DNA of 64,000 bases from Planctomycetota bacterium (lineage in GTDB: Bacteria > Planctomycetota > Phycisphaerae > Phycisphaerales > UBA1924), in contig JAFLCN010000007.1 in the NCBI GenBank assembly GCA_017303555.1, positions 89,251 to 153,250 on the forward strand, given 5' to 3'. Under the pieces are notes generated by a model that made no database searches, was not told where the DNA came from, and saw only the letters and a program-made list of their open reading frames with translations. Made by a program: the position numbers and the translations under genes. This document shows positions 1-8,062 of the stretch, piece by piece. Numbering within the stretch: position 1 is the first letter of the stretch; the number at the start of each line of letters is the position of its first letter.

Positions 1-275
1 CCGAACGCGCCCTCTTCGTAGAAGACGGGGCTATCGATGAAATCCTGCTCGACCGACAGGATCGTCGCGAGAAGGCGCTCGTCTTCTGTGCTCAGGCGCT
101 TGCGCACCACGGCCTTGCTCGCCGGTTTCGACAGAGCATCGACCGCGGGCTTCGCCGCGCGCTTCCCGGCCTTGGGTGCTTCGGGCGCCGTCGCGGCGAC
201 CGAAACTCCGGCACGATTGCGTCGCCGGACCTGCTCCAGCGGGCCGACGCTTCGTTTTTCTCCAAGCTGCTTCAT
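1..275 (-). CDS. 5' part of a leftward gene, possibly a sigma-70 family factor
   Basis: An open frame runs from an ATG at 275 off the left edge of the window without a stop (91 codons). The start is preceded on the minus strand by a good Shine-Dalgarno sequence, AGGAAGAAGG, a few bases upstream. Residues 1-55 are basic and rich in Ala, Lys and Pro, as in a disordered N-terminus. Residues 58-91 look like folded protein (RKRLSTEDERLL, then EQDFIDSPVFYEEGAF). The 'xDFIDSPxF' pattern before an acidic stretch recalls the segment ahead of region 1.2 in planctomycete sigma-70 factors, but this is recall and not proof. Third-codon positions are mostly G or C, as in the neighbouring genes. Product identity is uncertain; that it codes is fairly likely. 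Confidence 0.55.
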   Translation of the reverse strand, partial: MKQLGEKRSVGPLEQVRRRNRAGVSVAATAPEAPKAGKRAAKPAVDALSKPASKAVVRKRLSTEDERLLATILSVEQDFIDSPVFYEEGAF

Positions 276-929
276 GGCAACCTTCTTCCTACCCACGGAC
301 GCCCGTGGGCCGTCCTTACTTTCACTCCGGGAGTCTGCCCCCGGCTCGCAACCATCCCGACGAACTCTCCCAAGCCGAACTCCAGATTCCGAACATCTGC
401 TGACCTTCGGATTCCGCCTCTACCCCCCGAGTTTCCACGTTTCCGCGGGTTCTCGGAAGTCCTTGAACATTGATCGCCCCCGCTAGGGGGCGCCAGTGCC
501 CTGTATACGCTTCCAAAGCTCGCAAAGTTCCTCTTTCAAGGAGCCGCGGCAACACCAAAACCGCCCGACACACACACCCCGGCGAGCATTCGCTCGCGAG
601 AGCACTGCTTCCAACGTCACGCCTGATAAAAACGCCCCAACGAAGCCGAAGCCCACCCCGCTTGCAGCCGCCCCGCCCCAAAGACTTTGCGAAATCCGTC
701 CTTCCCACGAATCGCCGGCGTCATCCTCCGCCAGCCCGAGACACGCGTGCCTCCGGAGACCCGATTTTACAGGAAACTCGGCTTCCTGCCAAGCGATACG
801 ACATGTTATCCACAACCAAAATGAAATTAGGCATTAGTTCGGTATACAATCGCGCGAAGTCGGCCGATCGCACCGCAATTGCGCGGCCAATTGCATCCCG
901 CTCCTCCGCAATTCTCTGGAGTTTCAACC
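276..929. other. Long non-coding gap between divergent genes
   Basis: This 654-base stretch separates the leftward gene at 1-275 from sodA. I see no convincing gene. The plus strand is pyrimidine-rich, so a leftward transcript would have a long purine-rich leader. Two hairpins are visible: CCCACGG/CCGTGGG at 292-309, about 17 bases above the leftward start codon, and CGCCCCC/GGGGGCG at 475-492 with a 4-base loop. Neither is followed by a T-run on the relevant strand. A TATACA/TGTATA element lies near 503-508. The open frames across it have composition unlike the real genes. Confidence 0.5.
843..850 (+). promoter_or_regulatory. Candidate -10 element for sodA
   Basis: TATACAAT lies about 80 bases ahead of the sodA start in a locally AT-rich patch (800-850). 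No good -35 hexamer is seen at 16-18 bases upstream. A loose inverted pair, AATG at 820-823 and CATT at 832-835, could be an operator, but this is weak. Confidence 0.3.
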
Positions 930-1571
930 ATGCCGTTCACACTCCCCGCTCTGCCCTATGAAAAGAACGCGCTCGAACCACACATCGATGCCGCGACGAT
1001 GGAGATCCATCACGGCAAACACCACAAGGCCTACGTCGATAACGCCAACAAGGCGCTCGAAGGCACCAAGTTCGCCGACATGGACCCGATCACCGTGATC
1101 AAGTCGCTCGGTGACATTCCGGAAGACAAGCGCGGCCCGGTCCGCAACAACGCCGGTGGCCACGTCAATCACTCGATGTTCTGGCAGATCATGGCCGCGC
1201 CGGGCAAGGGCGGTGGCGGCGAACCGACCGGAGCGCTCGCCGCGGCGATCAATGCCGCTTTCGGCTCCTTCGCGACGTTCAAAGAGAAATTCCAGGAAGC
1301 CGGCACAAAGCGCTTCGGCTCGGGCTGGGCGTGGCTCTGCGTGATGCCCGGTGGGAAACTCGAGATCTGCTCGACGCCCAACCAGGACAATCCGCTCATG
1401 GGCAAGGCGATCGCGGGCTGCGACGGCACGCCGATCCTCGGCCTCGATGTCTGGGAGCACGCGTACTACCTGAAGTATCAGAACAAGCGCCCGGATTACA
1501 TGGCGGCGTGGTGGAACGTGGTGAACTGGGCGAAGGTCAATGAGAACTTCACGAACGCCGGCGGGAAGTAG
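930..1571 (+). CDS. sodA: Superoxide dismutase, Mn-type
   Basis: Cytoplasmic Fe/Mn superoxide dismutase of 213 residues, converting superoxide to hydrogen peroxide and oxygen. The metal ligands are His27 (in the HHGKHH stretch), His81 (HVNHSMFW), and the Asp and His of the family signature DVWEHAYY near residues 175-179. The C-terminal half has GSGWAWL and NQDNPLMGK, which place the active-site Gln as in MnSOD and not FeSOD. The start at 930 ([10 protein letters not shown]) matches the family N-terminus. It has GGAG about 10 bases upstream, whereas an in-frame ATG 17 codons earlier would add an unrelated extension. Length is typical. It stands alone, with a candidate promoter in the AT-rich patch upstream. 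Metal preference is inferred from sequence and would need assay. Confidence 0.96.
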   Translation: MPFTLPALPYEKNALEPHIDAATMEIHHGKHHKAYVDNANKALEGTKFADMDPITVIKSLGDIPEDKRGPVRNNAGGHVNHSMFWQIMAAPGKGGGGEPTGALAAAINAAFGSFATFKEKFQEAGTKRFGSGWAWLCVMPGGKLEICSTPNQDNPLMGKAIAGCDGTPILGLDVWEHAYYLKYQNKRPDYMAAWWNVVNWAKVNENFTNAGGK

Positions 1572-1621
1572 GCCTAGTTGCGTCAGAATCGGTTTCGTCT
1601 AAACGTAGATCCGAGGCCAAA

Positions 1622-1999
1622 TTGGAACGAGACTACGACCCACCGCTTCGCGAACTGATTGAATCTGCCGCTCACGTTCGCCGTCGTATGGGAAAGTCAT
1701 TGTCGTCCGAAGGAATGTGTCGAGATGTCTCGCTCGCGACACTTCTCTCCGTCCGACATCAGCACTTTTCAGCTGTAGCATGCTACGGAAAAGTTTTGAT
1801 CGGAGAGGCGGCATATCCGCATTGGTGGTGCCGGTGGCGCAACACCATCGTTGATCCAACGCTTGACCAGTTCGGAATTTTTGATGAGGTCCACGTTCAA
1901 CAGGAGGGCGAAATCTCGCCAGCTAGGTATATCGAAGAGTTTTGCTTCATAGTCGCTCCAGATCGACTACGTCGATTGATGCCTCAAGCTCAGGGTTAG
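1622..1999 (+). CDS. Small hypothetical protein with a possible Cys-His-Asp core
   Basis: A 125-residue frame starting at a TTG, with lower GC and more relaxed codon use than its neighbours, which suggests separate ancestry. I do not recognise a family with certainty. Residues in order: GMCRD with Cys33, then a helix-like stretch (SLATLL), then YPHWWCRW with His67, then IVDPTLDQFG with Asp78. This order of Cys, His-x-Trp and Asp-Pro-Thr resembles the core of transglutaminase-like cysteine enzymes, in which an invariant D-x-T follows the His strand. The protein is very short for that fold, so it may be a minimal or inactive member or a chance likeness. No signal peptide or membrane segment. 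It sits between sodA and an esterase with no sign of co-transcription. Confidence 0.6.
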   Translation: MERDYDPPLRELIESAAHVRRRMGKSLSSEGMCRDVSLATLLSVRHQHFSAVACYGKVLIGEAAYPHWWCRWRNTIVDPTLDQFGIFDEVHVQQEGEISPARYIEEFCFIVAPDRLRRLMPQAQG

Positions 2000-2070
2000 C
2001 CGCTTCTCCGCCGGGATCGTGAAATCTGTTCGACCGCATACGCTCAAGTGTGCACGGGACGTCGTGCGTT

Positions 2071-3546
2071 ATGAAACGTTTCCTCTTAACGGTCTTTCTC
2101 ATGACACCAATCCTCGCCGTCGCGTCGGTTCTGTACATCTTCGCTCTGGGTGCGAACAACCCGGACAAGCAGATTGCGCATGTGCCGCGGGTTGGTGCGG
2201 GGGCGGGCGCGACGGGTGGGGCGAACGCGATCGGCGAGCTCTTTGCCGGACACAAGGCGACCGGAGAGACGCGTGAGGCCATCGCCGAGGCGAAGGCGAA
2301 CGAACTTGCCGCGGCAGATGTCGCCGCGGAAATGGTGAAGCCGGAGAGCCTCCCCCAGGGCTTCATCATCGTCGTCGATGACCCGTCCAAACTTGCGAGC
2401 CTCAGCAGCCCGATCTTTATCGCCGGGAGTTTCAACGGCTGGTCGGCGGGCGATACGAAATTCAAACTCACTCCGCAGAGCGACATGCGCTGGCGCATCG
2501 AGTTCCCGCAGTGGAAGGGCGGCAGCGAATTCAACTTCAAGTTCACGCGGGGAAGCTGGGAACTGGAAGAGCTGAAGGATGATCTGACGCCCCCGACGAA
2601 TCGTGCGCTGCCCCTGATCGACGCGAGCAAACTCGCGCCGGGCGAGAAGCCGGTGCTTGAGTTCAAGGTCGCAAAGTGGGCGGATCAGAAGCCGGATTAC
2701 AAGAAGCCCGAAGATGCGAACGACGCGTACAGCCCGAAGAAGATCACCGGTGACTACCGGCGCGTGCAGGTTGCCGGCGCGCCGTTCGGTCAGGCCAATG
2801 CTCAGCGCGAACTGATCGTCTGGTTGCCTCCGGGCTACGAGGCGGGCGCGAAGGCGGGAAAGAAGTTCCCGGTGCTGTATCTGTTCGACGGCCAGAATCT
2901 TTTTCAGAAGCACTCCGGCGTGCCGGATGAATGGCGCGTCGATGAGACCGCGACCGAGTTGATCAAGGCCGGCAAGATCGAGCCGCTGGTGATCGTGGGC
3001 ATTCCCAACGCGGGCGCGGGGCGCATGCGTGAATACATGCCGGTGAAGGCGCTGCCGAATGTCGAGCCCGGCGCGAATGAGTTCATCGCGTGGCTTGTAG
3101 ATGAAGTGGTGCCGAAGGTGCAGAGCTTGTTTGCGGTCGAGCGCGATCCTTCACGCGTGGGCATCGGTGGAAGCTCGCTCGGCGCGGTGATCGCGATCGA
3201 GGCGATCAATCAGCACCCCGAGATGTTCGGGCTCGCACTGCTCGAAAGCCCGGCGCTGCGTGCGGGAAACCCCGAAGCGTGGAACACGTGGATGTCGCAG
3301 ATCAAGCACTGGCCGAGGCGTGCGTTCGTCGGCGTGGGCACCCGCGAGATGGCCGACAAGCCGGCGACGGATGCAGGCAATGTGGCCTACACGCAGTCCG
3401 CGGGCGCGCTCGAGAAGCTCATCAGCTCGCAGCAGGGATCGTCGGGCTCGAAGTTGGTCGTCGAGGCTGATGCTGTGCACAACGAGGGCGCGTGGGCGAA
3501 GCGCATGCCGCAGGCGCTCGAGTTCCTGTTTCCGGCGAAGAAGTAA
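2071..3546 (+). CDS. Secreted esterase with N-terminal glycogen-binding-like domain
   Basis: A 491-residue alpha/beta-hydrolase of the esterase D/enterochelin-esterase family (PF00756 type). The N-terminus (residues 1-25) is a signal peptide or anchor, MKRFLLTVFLM onwards. Residues about 110-165 (IAGSFNGWS, then RWRIEFP) resemble the early-set carbohydrate-binding domain seen in Fes-type and AMPK-like proteins. The catalytic domain begins near 215: YLFDGQNLF, then the nucleophile elbow GSSLG with Ser369, and the catalytic His470 in AVHNEGAW. The ATG at 2071 is preferred over an in-frame GTG at 2050 because it begins a clean signal sequence. The substrate is unknown; likely an ester on a polysaccharide or siderophore in the periplasm. 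Convergent with the next gene. Confidence 0.85.
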   Translation: MKRFLLTVFLMTPILAVASVLYIFALGANNPDKQIAHVPRVGAGAGATGGANAIGELFAGHKATGETREAIAEAKANELAAADVAAEMVKPESLPQGFIIVVDDPSKLASLSSPIFIAGSFNGWSAGDTKFKLTPQSDMRWRIEFPQWKGGSEFNFKFTRGSWELEELKDDLTPPTNRALPLIDASKLAPGEKPVLEFKVAKWADQKPDYKKPEDANDAYSPKKITGDYRRVQVAGAPFGQANAQRELIVWLPPGYEAGAKAGKKFPVLYLFDGQNLFQKHSGVPDEWRVDETATELIKAGKIEPLVIVGIPNAGAGRMREYMPVKALPNVEPGANEFIAWLVDEVVPKVQSLFAVERDPSRVGIGGSSLGAVIAIEAINQHPEMFGLALLESPALRAGNPEAWNTWMSQIKHWPRRAFVGVGTREMADKPATDAGNVAYTQSAGALEKLISSQQGSSGSKLVVEADAVHNEGAWAKRMPQALEFLFPAKK

Positions 3547-3735
3547 GTCGCATGCCGCTGAAGCCCGGGCAGTTTCGCTGGTTCTTTCCGAATCTGGCCG
3601 AGCCAAAATTCGCTGCTCGGGCTGACTTCCGAGCATGGTCTTATGTTGTGCCCCGAACGCGGACAGCAGTCCAATCTGGAAGAGCGCGGAATCACCCCGG
3701 AGCAACTGCTTGCGTGAACGCGGTTGAGCACGCGA

Positions 3736-4719
3736 TCACTCGCACGCCAGCGTGTTGTACGCGTTGACGAAAATAATGAAGTCTGCGTCATCGACCAGGT
3801 CATCGTCGTTCAGGTCGGCGGGGCAACCGAACGGCATCGCCGCGTCTTCACAGACCAGAAGGTTGTAGCCGGTCACGAACGAGGTGAAGTCGAGATCGTC
3901 CACGAGGCAGTCGTTGTTGAAATCGGCGGGGCAGAACTTGGCCTCGATGCCGAATCCGAGCGTCGCGGCGTGCGCCTGCACTTCTTCGGCGCTCAGTACG
4001 CGCTGGTAGAGAGCGAGTTCATCGAGCCCGCCCGTGAAGAAACGCGTGAAGTCTGCCGCCTTCTGGATCCGGAATTTGCTTGAAGCCACATTCACCGGAA
4101 CGGCGCCGAGCAGCGATTCATCGCGCGTCATCTCGGCGAGTTGGCCGTTGATGTAGAACTTTGTCCCCGTCAGCGAGTTGTTCGTTCCGTTGTTGGAGTC
4201 GCGCGTCCAGACCACGTGATACCACACGCTCTGCTTGGTGCGGCAGACCGTCCGCAGTCCCGAGTTGTAAAACCCCGCGAAAAAACGGTCGTAGTTGTTG
4301 CCCTGAATGCTGAACCAGACGCTCGTGCCCGTGGGGTTTGTGCCCCACCAGAGCATCGGCGCCCAGAGAGCGCCCTGGCTGTCGATCCGCACAATCGCTT
4401 CGGCCGAGAATGTCGGATTGCCGGTCAGCGATGCGGGAACGGCGTTCAGTGATTCGATGTAGGGCTGCGTGCTCGCGTTGAAGCGCACGCCCGTATCACC
4501 CCCGGATGTGGGCTCGGAGTAGATGACGCCGTTGAATGTGGTTGCGTTGTACCCCGCACCGAGCGAGCCGTGGTTGATGATCGCGCCGGACGCCTCGTTG
4601 AACCGGTACCACAGCACAGGTTGGCTGGTCTGCACTTCATTCGCGAAGGATGCCGGCGCGGCGTCCGCGCGGCCCGCAAATGCCAACAGCACGATGCCCG
4701 AACACAGCAGCGTTTTCAT
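3736..4719 (-). CDS. Secreted LamG-fold protein with dockerin-like C-terminus
   Basis: A 327-residue exported protein. Residues 1-20 form a signal peptide (MKTLLCSGIVLLAFAGRADA). Residues about 30-245 have the look of a concanavalin A/LamG beta-sandwich: QPVLWYRFNEASG at the start and GGLDELALYQRVLSAEEVQ at the end, both hallmarks of LamG_3 domains. The last 65 residues hold two repeats of the form CPADxNxDxLVDDxDFxxFVxxYNxLxCE, the dockerin-like calcium-binding tail common on planctomycete exported proteins. The ATG at 4719 is preferred because GAAGGGAA precedes it and a signal peptide follows. It lies downstream of the DUF1501/DUF1800 genes on the same strand, 104 bases after DUF1501. Probably cell-surface or extracellular; ligand unknown. 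Confidence 0.88.
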   Translation of the reverse strand: MKTLLCSGIVLLAFAGRADAAPASFANEVQTSQPVLWYRFNEASGAIINHGSLGAGYNATTFNGVIYSEPTSGGDTGVRFNASTQPYIESLNAVPASLTGNPTFSAEAIVRIDSQGALWAPMLWWGTNPTGTSVWFSIQGNNYDRFFAGFYNSGLRTVCRTKQSVWYHVVWTRDSNNGTNNSLTGTKFYINGQLAEMTRDESLLGAVPVNVASSKFRIQKAADFTRFFTGGLDELALYQRVLSAEEVQAHAATLGFGIEAKFCPADFNNDCLVDDLDFTSFVTGYNLLVCEDAAMPFGCPADLNDDDLVDDADFIIFVNAYNTLACE

Positions 4720-4823
4720 GGGGTGTTCCCTTCTTGCTCCTGCGAACGAGCATAACCCAGAAGGACGCAGCTGCAAATGAAAAACAGTTGTCCGCTCAAG
4801 ACCACAGTTCTGGTGGCCCCAGT

Positions 4824-6164
4824 TCAAGCGTTTTTCAGGACGATGACCGGCTTGTGGCTTGCGCCCAGGACCTGCTTGCTGTCGGCCTTGAGCCACTGCT
4901 CCAGCACGCCGGCGTAGACGCTGCGGAAGTCGATGAGGTACTTGAGGTCGCCCTGATCGAGATCGGTGAGCGAGGGGTGATTGCCGATGACGCCGGGGCG
5001 GACCATCGGCCCGAAGAGGAACATTGGTGCCGCGGTGCCGTGATCGGTGCCGCCGCTGGCGTTCTGTGCAACGCGCCGGCCGAACTCGCTGAAGCTCATG
5101 GTGAGCACGCGTGAGTCGTTTCCCTGCGCCTTGAGGTCGGCGTAGAAAGCCTTGATCGAATCCGCAAAGTTGGCGAGCAGATTGCCGTGGCGACCCTGCG
5201 CGCCGCCCTGGCCGCTGTGCGTGTCGAAGCCGCCGAGGGTGACGTAGTAGACGCGGGTCTTCAGCCCCGCGCGGATCATCGCGCCGACCATCTGCAATTG
5301 GCGTCCGAGTTCGTTGCCCGGATAGTTCACCAGGCTCTTCTGTGCCACGGCCTTTCGGATCTTGTCGCTGCTGATCTGCGCATCGAGCGCGGTGCGCATC
5401 AGGAAGTCGGCGTTGGAATCGCCGCCGCCGGAAGCACCGCGACGATTGAGGTCGTGATATGGCTCCTTCAGAGCATCATGAATGTCTTCGCCCGACCAGC
5501 GGAAAAGATCGGCAGATTCGAAGCTAACCGGCTTCGTCGCGCGGCCCTGCAGCGCGAGCGGCGCGGTGCGCCCGATCGCGATGGGGGGATCAATCGCAGT
5601 CATCGGACCCGCGGCAGGTTTCTTGCTCCCGTCCGGCTTGCCGCTCTCGCCTTTGCCGTAGCCGCAGCATTCGTTATCGATGTAGCGACCAAGCCAGCCG
5701 TCGCCGGTCGCATCGCGGTCGCCGGTCTGCCAGATATCCATGCTCTTGAAATGCGAGCGATCGGGATTCGGATAGCCCACACCCTGAATGACCGAGGCCA
5801 TCCCGTTGTCGTAGAGCTCCTTCAGCGCCGTCATCCGGGTGTGCAAACCGATGCCGTCGGCTTCGGTGAGCTTGAGAACTTCATTCTGACGCACGCCGAT
5901 GCCCGCACGCGCCTTGTAGTACGCGTCCATCCCGTAGGGAATGACCGTGTTCAGGCCGTCGTTGCCGCCGCCGAGTTGGACGACAACAAGGATGCGATCC
6001 TCATCGACGCCGGGCGTGCTCGAAAGCCCATCGGCCATCATCCCCGCCATCGCGTCGGCAGACGAACCAAGAAAAGCCGGGATCGTCCACGCGGTCGATG
6101 CAAGCGTGAGACCGCCGTACAGAAACTTGCGGCGGGTAAAAGCGGGGGAGTTGTGCAGGTCCAT
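4824..6164 (-). CDS. DUF1501 family Tat-exported protein
   Basis: A 446-residue protein of the DUF1501 family (PF07394). The N-terminus carries a twin-arginine signal (FTRRKFLYGG, residues 9-18), followed by the family's VVVQLGGGNDGLNTVIPY near residue 60. Also typical are GVGYPNPDRSHFKSMDIWQTG, the YYVTLGGFDTHSGQ stretch, and the C-terminal SEFGRRVAQNASGGTDHG. These conserved Asp and His residues suggest a metallo-hydrolase fold related to sulfatases/phosphatases, but no activity is established. DUF1501 genes almost always sit next to DUF1800 genes, as here (120 bases downstream of one on the same strand). The two are presumed to work together on an exported substrate. Confidence 0.93.
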   Translation of the reverse strand: MDLHNSPAFTRRKFLYGGLTLASTAWTIPAFLGSSADAMAGMMADGLSSTPGVDEDRILVVVQLGGGNDGLNTVIPYGMDAYYKARAGIGVRQNEVLKLTEADGIGLHTRMTALKELYDNGMASVIQGVGYPNPDRSHFKSMDIWQTGDRDATGDGWLGRYIDNECCGYGKGESGKPDGSKKPAAGPMTAIDPPIAIGRTAPLALQGRATKPVSFESADLFRWSGEDIHDALKEPYHDLNRRGASGGGDSNADFLMRTALDAQISSDKIRKAVAQKSLVNYPGNELGRQLQMVGAMIRAGLKTRVYYVTLGGFDTHSGQGGAQGRHGNLLANFADSIKAFYADLKAQGNDSRVLTMSFSEFGRRVAQNASGGTDHGTAAPMFLFGPMVRPGVIGNHPSLTDLDQGDLKYLIDFRSVYAGVLEQWLKADSKQVLGASHKPVIVLKNA

Positions 6165-6199
6165 GGGAGCTCCGGCTGAAACGGTTTCGAGCGGTCAGT

Positions 6200-6287
6200 G
6201 GAAAGTGAACAGTGAAAAGCGAACATGCAGAAGCGCTGAATTACGCCCGGATCCATTTTCGCTTTTCGCTTCTCACTTTTCGCTTTC
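6200..6287. repeat. Imperfect inverted repeat between DUF1800 and DUF1501 genes
   Basis: GTGAACAGTGAAAAGCGAA at 6205-6223 pairs with the reverse complement of the stretch ending at 6276 (arms about 19 bases, three mismatches, one of them a possible G-U). The loop is about 34 bases. The right arm and further CTTTTCGCTT copies run into the stop codon of the DUF1800 gene at 6286-6288. Internally the arms are made of short AGTGAAAAGCG-type units. It could act as a transcript-stabilising or attenuating stem between the two leftward genes. Confidence 0.55.
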
Positions 6288-7932
6288 AACAAAGCTGATA
6301 CTCCGGCATCGCGGTGATGAGGAGCAAGTATCCGATCACGAGTTCGCGCGACACGCCCCCGCCGACTTTGGCGGAGAGCGAGGCGAGCGCTTCTTTCGAT
6401 TGCTGCGGCGCGCTGCCGATGGTGAGGCGGAGCAAGTAATCCGCGACCGCGGCAGGATCCTTCTCGCTGCCCGGGTTCGCCTTCGCCATCTCCGACAGCA
6501 GCGGCATCGGGTCGTACTTCATCTCGTCGGCGTTGGCGTCGTAGCCGCGGGGTTTCTTGCCCGTGAGCAGAAACGCCATGATGTTCTGGCGCACGAACAT
6601 CGTGCTCGTGTTGATCCACGAGCGCCCGCCATCCCAGCCCTTCACACTCGGCGGGAAGAGCAGGTTCTGGCCCATGAGATCGAGCGCATCGTTCAGGATC
6701 GAGAGATCACGGACCGGCGTGTCGAGCGAGCGCACCGCGCCCACGACAAGCTGCGTCGGGCTCTTGATCTGCTCGTTCATGATCTTGTCGTCGTAAAAAT
6801 GCTGGCTCAGGAAAAGCCGGCGCAGCACCGGCTTCAGCTCATATTTCGAGGAGCTGAACGCGGCCGAAAGATCGCGCAGCGCCGCCTGCTGCGGCGCGGG
6901 CAGGTCGTTGTAATCCGCACGCTCGAGCGGCGGCAGTTCCGCACAAAAGTTGTGGTACAGCTTCCGTGTGATGAACCGTGAAACGCCCGGTTGTTCGAGG
7001 ATGATCTTGACGAACGCATCGCCATCGAACGCGCCCGTGCGCCCGAGGATGGTCTTCGAGCCCCCGTCGTGGTTGTTCTTCTCGAAGACGAACGTGTCGT
7101 CCTTGAAGGTGTAGCCCGTGAGCGACCGCGCGCCTTCTTTGATGTCGTTCTCGGTGTAGCCCCCGATTCCCAGGCTGAACAGCTCCATGATCTCGCGCGC
7201 GAGATTCTCGTTGGCCTTGCCCTTGCGGCTCGTGTCGTTGTTCAGATACTTCAGCATCGCCGGATCGCGGATGATGCCGTAGAGCAGGTCGCCGAAATTG
7301 CCCAGCGCGTTCTTGCGGAACAGCTCGTTCTGTATGAACATGTGGAAGCTGTTCTCGATGTTGCGGTAGCTGGTCGCAAAGTGACCATGCCAGAACAGCA
7401 CCATCTTTTCTTCGAGGGGCCGGGGCGTCTCGATCATCCGCTTCAGCCACCAGCGCTGCACCTCGCCGATCTGCTGGCGATCCTGCCCCTGGCGACGCTG
7501 CTGTTCCACTCTGAACTTCGCGAGCGCATCTTCATCTTGCCTTTGCCGCGCCGCCTGATACGCCTTGCGCTCTTCCGCGGTCGGCTCGCGCATGATGTTC
7601 TTGTCGAACAGGTCTGCGCGGGGCCGGTCGCCCGGCGCATTGGCCGGATCGATCACGTACTCCACGGCCTTCTGCGGGCCCCAACTCGCCAGCGTCTGAA
7701 TCTGGACGGGCGTGCCGCCGAAACCCGCGCGCCACAGGAGGTGGCGTGCTTCCTCGTAGCCGAAGTTCTTTGGCGCGATCGGCGACATCGAGCCGGTCAT
7801 CGCTCGCTCGGCCCGCTTCGCCGACGCTCCGCGCGCGGGGGGAGTCGCCTGCGCCGGATTGGCGGCCGGATTCGAGGGCTTCGCCGCCGTCTCGGGCAGG
7901 GAACTGGACTTGTTTTCCGGTGAATCGGCCAT
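6286..7932 (-). CDS. DUF1800 family protein
   Basis: A 548-residue protein of the DUF1800 family (PF08811). After a low-complexity Pro/Ala-rich N-terminus (residues 1-50) the family begins with [19 protein letters not shown]. It continues with [29 protein letters not shown], the best-known DUF1800 block, then [24 protein letters not shown] and [18 protein letters not shown]. It closes with [20 protein letters not shown] and a C-terminal MPEYQLC. No Tat or Sec signal is obvious at the start, which is common in this family. It is first in a leftward group with DUF1501 and the LamG protein. The function is unproven; genome context links the pair to exported or polysaccharide-related processes. 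Confidence 0.93.
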   Translation of the reverse strand: MADSPENKSSSLPETAAKPSNPAANPAQATPPARGASAKRAERAMTGSMSPIAPKNFGYEEARHLLWRAGFGGTPVQIQTLASWGPQKAVEYVIDPANAPGDRPRADLFDKNIMREPTAEERKAYQAARQRQDEDALAKFRVEQQRRQGQDRQQIGEVQRWWLKRMIETPRPLEEKMVLFWHGHFATSYRNIENSFHMFIQNELFRKNALGNFGDLLYGIIRDPAMLKYLNNDTSRKGKANENLAREIMELFSLGIGGYTENDIKEGARSLTGYTFKDDTFVFEKNNHDGGSKTILGRTGAFDGDAFVKIILEQPGVSRFITRKLYHNFCAELPPLERADYNDLPAPQQAALRDLSAAFSSSKYELKPVLRRLFLSQHFYDDKIMNEQIKSPTQLVVGAVRSLDTPVRDLSILNDALDLMGQNLLFPPSVKGWDGGRSWINTSTMFVRQNIMAFLLTGKKPRGYDANADEMKYDPMPLLSEMAKANPGSEKDPAAVADYLLRLTIGSAPQQSKEALASLSAKVGGGVSRELVIGYLLLITAMPEYQLC

Positions 7933-8062
7933 GCAGCGTCCCTCGGGCCTCCCCAGACTAACGCATCGGGCAAGTCCCGATTGCCGCGGGAAACAAACGA
8001 GCCTGCAAGTTCATTTCAGGCCTCATAACCCGGCGACGGCCCGGTCCCATGACGCATTCGAT

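Noticed and set aside
322..708. Minus-strand frame of 128 codons in the gap before sodA
   Set aside because: Gly/Arg/Ser-rich translation, no start signal; probably part of the leader of the left-edge gene.
3547..3735. Small open frames between the esterase and the LamG gene
   Set aside because: No Shine-Dalgarno, no family resemblance, and composition unlike neighbours; treated as the gap between convergent genes.
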